Assembly (NCBI GenBank): GCA_016781225.1
Contig: JADDQT010000175.1
Coordinates: 1-5,029 of the forward strand
Reading direction: 5' to 3'
Source of the DNA: Actinomycetota bacterium
GTDB lineage: Bacteria; Actinomycetota; Acidimicrobiia; Acidimicrobiales; GCA-2861595
DNA: 5,029 bases
The position numbers were made by a program, and so were the translations under genes. Under the pieces are notes generated by a model. That model was not told where the DNA came from. It ran no database searches and saw only the letters and a list, made by a program, of their open reading frames with translations. Positions 1-5,029 of this stretch are shown one piece after another (within the stretch, counting starts at the first letter, position 1; each line of letters begins with the position of its first letter).

Positions 1-381
1 TCGGACACGCTCGTTGCCAGCCGCCCGCAGCGCGTCGTCCTCGGCGTCGCCGCCGCTGACATTGGCGTCGGGCTCGTCGTCGGCCAGCGCCGGGCGGCGG
101 CCCGACCGGCGACGCTCGTCGACGAGACGGTGGTGGGCGATGGTGAAGACCCAGGAGCGGAACTGCTCCTCGCTGCCCTCGAAGCCGGCTATGCCGGAGA
201 AGACTCCGAGGAAGACCTCGTTGGCCATGTCGTCGGGCTCGCGCGCACCTTGGACCCGCAGGTAGCCGACAACCGGCCGGGCCAGCTCGTCGAAGAGACG
301 CCGGATGGCCCATCCAGCGTTGGCCTGGGCCGCGGTCAGGACGTCAGCGAAAGAAGCGTGGCCCACCAAGCGATTGTCCAT
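1..381 (-). CDS. ECF-family RNA polymerase sigma factor, N-terminal part (3' end beyond window)
   Basis: The minus-strand frame from the ATG at 381 stays open to the window edge, giving 127 residues without a stop. Residues about 29-97 match sigma-70 region 2: LFDELARPVVGYL, then DDMANEVFLGVF (core-RNAP-binding helix), FRSWVFTIAHHRLVDERRR (the -10 recognition helix, usually written W.ftIarN...D..RR), followed by a basic RRSGRRP. A linker rich in Asp, Ala and Gly (about 98-120) follows, as is usual before region 4, which lies off the window. The product would direct RNA polymerase to a specific promoter set in the cytoplasm. The ATG is the only reasonable start: an in-frame TGA lies ten codons upstream with no start codon between. 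There is no clear Shine-Dalgarno. The subgroup, anti-sigma partner and regulon cannot be read from this fragment. The family call is strong. Confidence 0.9.
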   Translation of the reverse strand, partial: MDNRLVGHASFADVLTAAQANAGWAIRRLFDELARPVVGYLRVQGAREPDDMANEVFLGVFSGIAGFEGSEEQFRSWVFTIAHHRLVDERRRSGRRPALADDEPDANVSGGDAEDDALRAAGNERVR

Positions 382-434
382 CGATGCTGGGTATCGGGTG
401 TTGATCGTTCAACCTGGAGCGTCGGCCGCCGGCT

Positions 435-566
435 TACCTGGCTACGGGCGCGCTGGACAGCGACCTCGTCGTGTCGGACATCCGTCCACTGGACGCGGCA
501 CAACGGTCCTTCGAGGAGCTGACCGCTCCGGACGCGCCCGTGAAGGTGATGCTGGCGCCCCCCTAG
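435..566 (+). pseudogene. C-terminal remnant of a zinc-binding (MDR-type) alcohol dehydrogenase
   Basis: A plus-strand frame open from 405 (after a TGA at 402-404) to a TAG at 564-566 has no ATG near its beginning. Its last ~43 codons read ...ATGALDSDLVVSDIRPLD, then AAQRSFEEL, then VKVMLAPP and stop. This is the pattern at the C-terminus of medium-chain dehydrogenases: a short helix, 'G.ldl..lit...pLdea..AFe.l', and a final 'KV.l.P' strand. No catalytic zinc site, Rossmann fold or start codon exists upstream, because the preceding DNA is the start of the sigma-factor gene on the other strand. The simplest reading is a decayed or truncated gene whose 5' part was lost by deletion or rearrangement. 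Its stop overlaps the cold-shock gene stop on the opposite strand. The similarity is judged by eye over a short stretch, so a chance open frame is possible. Confidence 0.5.
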
Positions 567-763
567 AGAGGCCGGACGTTCGCCGCTGCCAGTCCCTTCG
601 GTGTCTGCTCGACCTCGAACTCCACCTGCTGGCCCTCGGCCAGGCTGCGGTAGCCGTCGGTCAAGATGGCGCTGTGGTGCACGAACACGTCGGCGCTGCC
701 TTGCTGGGAGATGAACCCGAAGCCCTTCTCGGGGTTGAACCACTTCACGGTGCCGGTCGCCAC
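563..763 (-). CDS. CspA-family cold-shock protein (66 aa)
   Basis: This is a single cold-shock domain, a five-stranded OB fold that binds single-stranded RNA and DNA, melts mRNA secondary structure and often acts as an antiterminator. The protein begins (M)[20 protein letters not shown]1 is KGFGFI at residues 13-18 and RNP2 is VFVHH at 26-30; the nucleic-acid-stacking aromatics W8, F9, F15, F17, F27 and H29 are present. The end, [10 protein letters not shown], is a usual family ending, and 66 residues is normal length. I chose the GTG at 763: AAGGAGGG lies 9 nt upstream, and the protein then aligns with family N-termini. The same frame continues upstream to another GTG at 799, but that adds 12 atypical residues and has no good ribosome site. 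The gene lies 114 bp downstream of cysS on the same strand. Which csp paralogue it is cannot be told. Confidence 0.95.
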   Translation of the reverse strand: MATGTVKWFNPEKGFGFISQQGSADVFVHHSAILTDGYRSLAEGQQVEFEVEQTPKGLAAANVRPL

Positions 764-877
764 GTTGGCGATCCCTCCTTCGCTCACGTACTGGGCCACC
801 CCGACCAGCGATTTCTGGACGAACCGGGAGGCGCCGTCGGGAGACGCTAGCAGCGCAGGCGGCCGGAGGCTCGGGCG
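764..877 (-). other. csp leader / cysS-csp intergenic region
   Basis: This is the 114-bp spacer between the cysS TGA and the csp GTG, read on the minus strand. It contains the csp ribosome-binding site but no convincing -35/-10 pair. The only small hairpin I see is CGCT-gct-AGCG (about 4 bp), with no T-tract, so there is no recognisable intrinsic terminator after cysS. Read-through from cysS into csp is therefore possible. Cold-shock genes often have structured leaders that control translation, but none is evident in this short segment. Confidence 0.4.
773..780 (-). promoter_or_regulatory. Strong Shine-Dalgarno deciding the csp start
   Basis: Read on the minus strand, AAGGAGGG is a near-complete anti-16S match. 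Nine bases separate it from the GTG at 763, an ideal spacing. It lies inside the reading frame of the longer csp candidate starting at 799, which argues that the shorter product is the real one. It is the clearest ribosome-binding site in the window; cysS and valS have nothing comparable. Confidence 0.85.
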
Positions 878-2251
878 TCAGCCGAGCGACCCAGGCCGCC
901 GGTGGTGGACCCTGGTTCCGTCGGGTGTGTCCTTCACGATCCAACCGTTGGCCGCGAGCTCGTCCCGAATGGTGTCCGAGCGGGCGTAGTCGCCAGAGGC
1001 GCGTGCGGAATCGCGCTCGGCCACCAGACGAGCCGTCTGGTCGTCCATCCGGTCGTTGCCGGCGCCCAGCTCCAAGCCGAACGCCCTTGAGATCTCCAGC
1101 GCCGCGGCCGCAAGCGAGCCTCCCGTCCTGAGGTCACCGCCGTCGAGCGCGGCGTTGGCCCGTGCCCTCAAGTCGAACATGAGGGCCGTGGCCGGAGCGG
1201 TACCCAAGTCTTCGTCCATGTGGGACTGAAACTCTTCCAGCGCCGCAGCGCCGGGCGATGCCTCCATGCCAGCCGTCCGGCGGGCCAGCTCGTCCAGGCC
1301 CTCGAGGCTGCGCTCGGCGCGCTCCATGGCCACCGGGCCGACCTCGAGGGGCGCGCGGTAATGGGACTGGAGGACCAGCAGCCGATAGGCACTGGGATCT
1401 GTGCGCGCCAGCAGGTCGGTGAGGGACGTGTAGTTGCCGAGGGACTTCGACATCTTCACGCCACCGGGCCCGAGCACGAAGCCGCTGTGGGCCCACCGCC
1501 GGGCGAAGGGCCGGCCAAGAGCCACGGCCTGGGCCCGCTCGTTCTCGTGGTGGGGGAAGGCCAGGTCGATGCCCGCCCCGTGCAGGTCGAAGTCCTCACC
1601 AAGCAGGTCGAGGGCCATCACCACGCACTCGGTATGCCAGCCCGGACGTCCCGCCCCCCAGGGCGACGGCCACTGCGGCTCGTCGTCGTGCTTTGCCTTC
1701 TTCCAGAGCACGAAGTCGAGTGCCGAGCGCTTCTCCTCGGTCACCTCGACCCTGGCACCCGACTGCAGCGACTCGAGCGACTGGCGGGCGAGCAAGCCGT
1801 AGTCATCCACCTCGGACACGGCGAAGTACACGCCGTCGGTGGTCTCGTAGGCCGTGCCCCGCTGCATCAGCTCCCCCACCAGGTCGACCATCTGGGTGAC
1901 GTAGGCGGTGGCGTGGGGGTCGTCGTCGGGGCGGCGCACACCAAGGGCGTCGAGAGCCTCGTACCACGCCTTCTCGTACTGGTTGGCCACGTCCTCGGCG
2001 GAACGGCCCTCGCGCTGCGCCCGCTCGATGATCTTGTCGTCGATGTCGGTGACGTTCGATACGAAGCGCACCGCCAGGCCGCTCCACTCCAGGTAGCGGC
2101 GCATCACGTCCCATACCAGTGCAAAGCGCCCGTGGCCGAGGTGAGGCTCGTCGTACACCGTCGGGCCGCAGACGTACATCGACACCTGTCCCGGCCGGCG
2201 AGGCTCGAGCGCCACGATCTTCCCGAGCGCAGTGTCGTGCAGGCGCAACAC
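878..2251 (-). CDS. cysS: Cysteine--tRNA ligase (CysRS), complete, 457 aa
   Basis: This class Ia aminoacyl-tRNA synthetase activates cysteine with ATP and charges tRNA-Cys in the cytoplasm. The HIGH-type signature is HLGH (residues 37-40) after MYVCGPTVYD. NVTDIDDKII lies at 66-75 and KMSKS at 266-270. The cysteine-binding zinc ligands C28, C209 (GWHTEC), H234 and E238 (FPHHENE) are all present at the same residue numbers as I recall for the E. coli enzyme, which supports this N-terminus. A DALR-like helical domain follows (about 310-400), then the C-terminal anticodon-binding segment ending SDTIRDELAANGW..KDTPDGT. That tail and the ~460-aa length separate it from the related mycothiol ligase MshC. 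The start is GTG, with TTG the next codon; no Shine-Dalgarno is visible and the transcript may be leaderless. One small variation is HGAG where HGGG is usual. It is divergent from valS across 18 bp. Confidence 0.97.
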   Translation of the reverse strand: MLRLHDTALGKIVALEPRRPGQVSMYVCGPTVYDEPHLGHGRFALVWDVMRRYLEWSGLAVRFVSNVTDIDDKIIERAQREGRSAEDVANQYEKAWYEALDALGVRRPDDDPHATAYVTQMVDLVGELMQRGTAYETTDGVYFAVSEVDDYGLLARQSLESLQSGARVEVTEEKRSALDFVLWKKAKHDDEPQWPSPWGAGRPGWHTECVVMALDLLGEDFDLHGAGIDLAFPHHENERAQAVALGRPFARRWAHSGFVLGPGGVKMSKSLGNYTSLTDLLARTDPSAYRLLVLQSHYRAPLEVGPVAMERAERSLEGLDELARRTAGMEASPGAAALEEFQSHMDEDLGTAPATALMFDLRARANAALDGGDLRTGGSLAAAALEISRAFGLELGAGNDRMDDQTARLVAERDSARASGDYARSDTIRDELAANGWIVKDTPDGTRVHHRRPGSLG

Positions 2252-2257
2252 GGAAAG

Positions 2258-2263
2258 TACGGT
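2258..2263 (+). promoter_or_regulatory. Candidate -10 element for valS (TACGGT)
   Basis: TACGGT fits the bacterial -10 pattern TAnnnT. It ends 6 nt before the A of the valS ATG at 2270, which would place transcription initiation on or beside the start codon and give a leaderless mRNA. No good -35 hexamer is seen 16-18 bp upstream, within the cysS coding region. A GGAAAG at 2252-2257, 12 nt before the ATG, is a weak and distant ribosome site that would only matter if transcription began further upstream. This is motif reading only. Confidence 0.45.
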
Positions 2264-2264
2264 A
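2259..2264 (-). promoter_or_regulatory. Candidate -10 element for cysS (TACCGT)
   Basis: On the minus strand TACCGT also fits TAnnnT. It lies 7 nt before the cysS GTG at 2251, so a transcript starting at the normal distance would begin at the GTG itself. A partial -35 match, GGGACA (positions 2286-2281 read on the minus strand), stands 16 bp upstream, inside the start of valS. It shares five of its six base pairs with the opposite-strand valS element, so polymerase could not occupy both at once. It is inferred from motif and spacing alone. Confidence 0.45.
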
Positions 2265-2269
2265 ACGCC

Positions 2270-4795
2270 ATGCCGGCCGGTGTCCCCGAAAAGCCCTCGC
2301 TCGACGGCCTCGAAGCGAGGTGGAGCGAGCTATGGGACGAGGCCGGCACCTACCGCTTCGATCGCAGCCGGGCCCGGGACGACGTGTACGCCATCGACAC
2401 GCCGCCCCCGACGGTGAGCGGATCGCTGCACGTCGGCCACGTCTTCTCGTACACCCAGACCGACGTGCTGGCCCGCTTCTGGCGCATGCGGGGCAAGGAG
2501 GTCTTCTACCCGATGGGGTGGGACGACAACGGCCTGCCCACCGAGCGCCGGGTCCAGAACTACTTCGGCGTGCGCTGCGACCCCTCACTGCCCTACGACC
2601 CGGAGGCGACGCTTCCCCCACCCGGGGGCCGAGAACGCGGCGGGGGCAGAGACCAGACCCCGGTCTCGCGGCAGGCGTTCATCGAGCTGTGCCACCGGCT
2701 CACTGCCGAGGACGAGCAGGCCTTCGAGCAGCTGTTCAAGACGCTCGGACTCAGCGTGGACTGGACGATCACCTACGCCACCATCGACGACCGCTCGCGC
2801 CGGGCTGCGCAGAGGGCTTTCCTCCGCAACCTGGCCCGCGGGGAGGCCTACCAGGCCGAGGCTCCCACCCTCTGGGACGTCGACTTCGGCACCGCGGTGG
2901 CCCAAGCCGAGCTGGAGGATCGCGAGCGCGAAGGCGCGTACCACCGGATCCGGTTCGGTGACATCGAGATCGACACCACCCGCCCCGAGCTGATCCCGGC
3001 GTGCGTGGCTCTGGTGGCCCATCCGGACGACGAACGTTTCAAGCCGCTCTTCGGCCAGGTGGTGCGCACCCCGCTGTTCGGCGTGGAGGTCCCTGTCCTG
3101 GCCCACGGGCTGGCCGATCCGGAGAAGGGCTCGGGCATCGCCATGATCTGCACCTTCGGCGACGTCACAGACGTGACTTGGTGGAGGGAGCTCGACCTGC
3201 CCGTGCGCAGCATGCTCGGGCGCGACGGCCGGGTGCTGAGCTCACCACCACCCGGCGTCCCCGCCAACGGATGCTGGTCCGAGCTGGCTGGCAAGACCGT
3301 TAAGCAGGCCCAGGCCCGCATGGTGGAGATGCTCCGGGAGTCGGGGGACCTGGTGGGCGAGCCTCGTCCCTTGAAGCACCCCGTCAAGTTCTTCGAGAAG
3401 GGGGACCGCCCCCTCGAGATTGTCACCAGCCGGCAGTGGTACCTAACAAACGGGGGCCGAGACCCCGCCCTGCGCAAGGAGCTGCTGAAGCGGGGCGAGG
3501 AGCTGCGCTGGCACCCACCGTTCATGCGGTCCCGGTACGACAATTGGGTGGAGGGCCTCACCGGGGACTGGCTCATCAGCCGCCAGCGCTTCTTCGGCAT
3601 CCCGTTCCCGCTCTGGTACCGGATCGACGACGAGGGTCAGGTAGACAACGACCGCCCGATCGTGCCCGGCGAGCACCGGCTCCCCGTGGACCCCGCCAGC
3701 GACGTTCCCGATGGTTACGCCGAGAGCCAACGCGAGCAACCGGGTGGCTTCACCCCCGACCATGACGTCATGGACACGTGGGCCACGTCCTCCCTCACGC
3801 CGCAGATCGCCGGCGGATGGGAGGACGACCCCGACCTGTTCGCCCGCGTCTTCCCGTTCGACCTGCGGCCCCAGGCCCACGAGATCATCCGCACCTGGCT
3901 GTTCTCCACCACGGTGCGGGCCCACCTGGAGCATGGGTCGCTTCCGTGGACCGATGCCGTCATCTCCGGTTGGGTGCTCGACCCCGACCGCAAGAAGATG
4001 TCCAAGTCCAAGGGCAACGTCGTCACCCCCATCGACCAGCTGCGCCAGTACGGCTCCGACGCCGTTCGCCATTGGGCGGCCAGCGGCCGGCCGGGCGCCG
4101 ACACCGCCTATGACGAGGGTCAGATAAAGGTGGGCAAGAAGCTGGCCACCAAGATCCTCAACGCCTCCCGCTTCGTCCTCTCCCAGCCTCGGGCCGACGA
4201 CGAGGCCGAGCTGTCGGCCCCGCTGGACCGGGCCCTGCTGGTCCGGCTGGCCGGCGTGGTGGAGGAGGCCACGGCCGCCTTCGAGTCCTACGACTACACC
4301 CGGGCCCTCGAGCGCACCGAGACCTTCTTCTGGTCCTTCTGTGACGACTACGTGGAGCTCGTGAAGAACCGCGCCTATGGGGGAGGGCCTGCCGGTGCCT
4401 CCGCCAACCGTTCACTGGCCATGGCCCTGTCCACGCTGCTGCGGCTCTTCGCCCCGTTCCTCGTGTTCGTTACCGAGGAGGTCTGGTCGTGGTGGCAGGA
4501 GGGCTCGGTCCACCGCCAGCCGTGGCCCGACTCAGCCGGCCTGCGCCAGGCCGCCGTGGATGGCGACCCGATCGTCCTCGACGTGGTGGCCGAGGTGCTG
4601 GGCCAGGTGCGCCGGGCCAAGAGCGAGGCCAAGGTGTCCCAGCGCGCACCGGTCTTGCGCGTCGTGGTCCGGGACACGTCCGAGCGCTTGGCCGCGCTGC
4701 GAGCGGCCCAGAGTGACCTGCGCGACGCCGGCTCCATCGAAGAGCTGATCTACGAGGAAGCCGGCGAGCCTTCGGTGGAGATCACTTTGGCCTAG
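2270..4795 (+). CDS. valS: Valine--tRNA ligase (ValRS), complete, 841 aa, archaeal/rickettsial-like editing domain
   Basis: This class Ia synthetase charges tRNA-Val and hydrolyses mischarged Thr-tRNA. HVGH (residues 54-57) follows IDTPPPTVSGSL, and GWDDNGLPTERR (83-94) is strongly conserved. The CP1 editing domain covers about 190-335; SRQRFFGIPFPLWY starts at S437; KMSKS is at 576-580; and the helical anticodon-binding domain spans about 645-760 (LDRALLVRL...YDYTRALE...FAPFLVFVTEEVW). The editing domain has TTRPELIPACVA and CTFGDVTDV where usual bacterial enzymes have TTRPETLLGD and PAHDPNDF. No long C-terminal coiled-coil arm is evident. The ATG at 2270 fits a normal N-terminus. The frame is also open for 350 codons upstream, but that stretch is antisense to cysS and not credible protein. 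A Gly/Arg/Pro-rich loop at about 115-128 looks divergent. The stop lies 27 bp from the convergent PDZ gene. Confidence 0.96.
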   Translation: MPAGVPEKPSLDGLEARWSELWDEAGTYRFDRSRARDDVYAIDTPPPTVSGSLHVGHVFSYTQTDVLARFWRMRGKEVFYPMGWDDNGLPTERRVQNYFGVRCDPSLPYDPEATLPPPGGRERGGGRDQTPVSRQAFIELCHRLTAEDEQAFEQLFKTLGLSVDWTITYATIDDRSRRAAQRAFLRNLARGEAYQAEAPTLWDVDFGTAVAQAELEDREREGAYHRIRFGDIEIDTTRPELIPACVALVAHPDDERFKPLFGQVVRTPLFGVEVPVLAHGLADPEKGSGIAMICTFGDVTDVTWWRELDLPVRSMLGRDGRVLSSPPPGVPANGCWSELAGKTVKQAQARMVEMLRESGDLVGEPRPLKHPVKFFEKGDRPLEIVTSRQWYLTNGGRDPALRKELLKRGEELRWHPPFMRSRYDNWVEGLTGDWLISRQRFFGIPFPLWYRIDDEGQVDNDRPIVPGEHRLPVDPASDVPDGYAESQREQPGGFTPDHDVMDTWATSSLTPQIAGGWEDDPDLFARVFPFDLRPQAHEIIRTWLFSTTVRAHLEHGSLPWTDAVISGWVLDPDRKKMSKSKGNVVTPIDQLRQYGSDAVRHWAASGRPGADTAYDEGQIKVGKKLATKILNASRFVLSQPRADDEAELSAPLDRALLVRLAGVVEEATAAFESYDYTRALERTETFFWSFCDDYVELVKNRAYGGGPAGASANRSLAMALSTLLRLFAPFLVFVTEEVWSWWQEGSVHRQPWPDSAGLRQAAVDGDPIVLDVVAEVLGQVRRAKSEAKVSQRAPVLRVVVRDTSERLAALRAAQSDLRDAGSIEELIYEEAGEPSVEITLA

Positions 4796-4822
4796 ACATC
4801 TAGCGCAGCCATGCGGTCTGCA
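4796..4822. other. Short convergent intergenic gap between valS and the PDZ-protein gene
   Basis: Only 27 bp separate the two stop codons. A small inverted repeat, CTAGA-CA-TCTAG (4792-4803), overlaps the valS stop, and a weaker pairing exists within GCAGCCATGCGGTCTGC (4805-4821). Neither has a stable GC stem of useful length or a T-tract, so I do not call an intrinsic terminator. Termination here may be Rho-dependent or lie within the opposing gene. Confidence 0.4.
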
Positions 4823-5029
4823 CTAGCCAACGCCGGCGAAGCCGACGCTCAGATCCAGCTCCTCCGCGCCCCGCACGATTCGCAGGGCCAGTGAGCCGTC
4901 GTCGTCCACGGAGTCGAGGGCCTCGTAGAGGGCGTCCACGCTGGTGAGGTCCCGCCCGGCAGCGGCCACGAGGAGGTCGCCTGGCCTCACGCCGGCCCGT
5001 TCGGCAGGCCCGCCCTCCTGGACGTGGCG
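4823..5029 (-). CDS. PDZ-domain protein, C-terminal 68 residues; probably HtrA/DegP-like serine protease (5' end beyond window)
   Basis: The minus-strand frame enters from the right edge and ends at TAG (4825-4823). The first visible residues, HVQEGGPAERAGVRPGDLLVAAAGRDLTS, are a textbook PDZ segment: the 'GsPA..AGl..GD.i...nG..v.s...l...l' pattern. VDALYEALDSV then forms the helix, and a final strand (SLALRIVRG) leads to a short tail. A PDZ domain at the very C-terminus is typical of S1C (HtrA/DegP/DegQ) envelope proteases, where it binds substrate C-termini and adjusts protease activity. The catalytic His-Asp-Ser domain and any membrane anchor or signal would lie off the window and cannot be confirmed. 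Other PDZ proteins, such as C-terminal processing or site-2 proteases, are less likely because their PDZ is usually internal. It converges on valS. Confidence 0.8.
   Translation of the reverse strand, partial: RHVQEGGPAERAGVRPGDLLVAAAGRDLTSVDALYEALDSVDDDGSLALRIVRGAEELDLSVGFAGVG

Noticed and set aside
382..420. ECF-type autoregulatory promoter (TGAAC ... CGATAC) upstream of the sigma-factor gene
   Set aside because: The two elements are only about 11 bp apart, too close for a normal -35/-10 pair.
336..944. A 202-codon minus-strand frame covering csp and neighbours
   Set aside because: Its Arg/Pro/Gly-rich composition is that of an out-of-frame translation, and it overlaps csp and both flanking genes in another frame.
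878..2251. Possibility that the cysS-like gene is mshC (mycothiol cysteine ligase)
   Set aside because: The C-terminal DALR-like and anticodon-binding segments are present and the length is 457 aa; MshC is shorter and lacks this tail.
1220..2269. A 350-codon open extension upstream of valS, in frame with it and antisense to cysS
   Set aside because: It contains no recognisable domain and fully overlaps the real cysS gene. Long antisense frames are expected in high-GC DNA, and the valS ATG at 2270 gives a normal family N-terminus.
2273..2280. CCGGCCGG palindrome just inside valS as an operator
   Set aside because: It is an 8-bp palindrome in GC-rich coding DNA, readily expected by chance, with no repeat elsewhere in the gap.
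3443..4072. A 209-codon minus-strand frame inside valS (with similar ones at 2585-3106 and 2848-3600)
   Set aside because: These are antisense shadows of valS codons; no motif, start context or ribosome site supports them.
4792..4821. Intrinsic terminator between valS and the PDZ-protein gene
   Set aside because: Stems are 4-5 bp with no T-tract on either strand.

Overview
The window comes from a high-GC bacterium (roughly two-thirds G+C by eye, with strong G/C preference at third codon positions). The valyl-tRNA synthetase has the DDNGLPTERR...YFGVRCDPSLPYDP block that I associate with actinobacterial homologues. An actinobacterium (Actinomycetota, possibly an Acidimicrobiia-like lineage) is the most likely source, but the lineage is an inference.

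Layout from left to right. (1) Positions 1-381, minus strand: the N-terminal 127 residues of an ECF-type RNA polymerase sigma factor, cut by the window edge. (2) 382-562: a short gap whose plus strand carries what looks like the last ~43 codons of a zinc-binding (MDR) alcohol dehydrogenase with no body or start; it is called a gene remnant. (3) 563-763, minus strand: a 66-residue cold-shock protein with a GTG start and a near-perfect Shine-Dalgarno. (4) 878-2251, minus strand: complete cysteinyl-tRNA synthetase (cysS, 457 aa) with all zinc ligands and both class I signatures. (5) 2270-4795, plus strand: complete valyl-tRNA synthetase (valS, 841 aa) whose editing domain reads like the archaeal/rickettsial type rather than the usual bacterial type. 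(6) 4823-5029, minus strand: the C-terminal 68 residues of a PDZ-domain protein, probably an HtrA-like serine protease, cut by the right edge.

The core is a divergent pair of aminoacyl-tRNA synthetase genes whose start codons are only 18 bp apart. A self-complementary TACGGTA in that gap supplies a -10-like hexamer on each strand, placed so that both transcripts could begin at or next to the start codon (leaderless). This would be one symmetrical promoter driving both synthetases. The cold-shock gene lies 114 bp downstream of cysS on the same strand and may be partly co-transcribed with it. The flanking sigma-factor and PDZ-protein genes are separate units.

I saw no tRNA or rRNA gene, insertion sequence, CRISPR array or convincing intrinsic terminator. 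Most of the window is housekeeping. The points worth a second look are the symmetrical cysS/valS promoter, the archaeal-type ValS and the dehydrogenase remnant.
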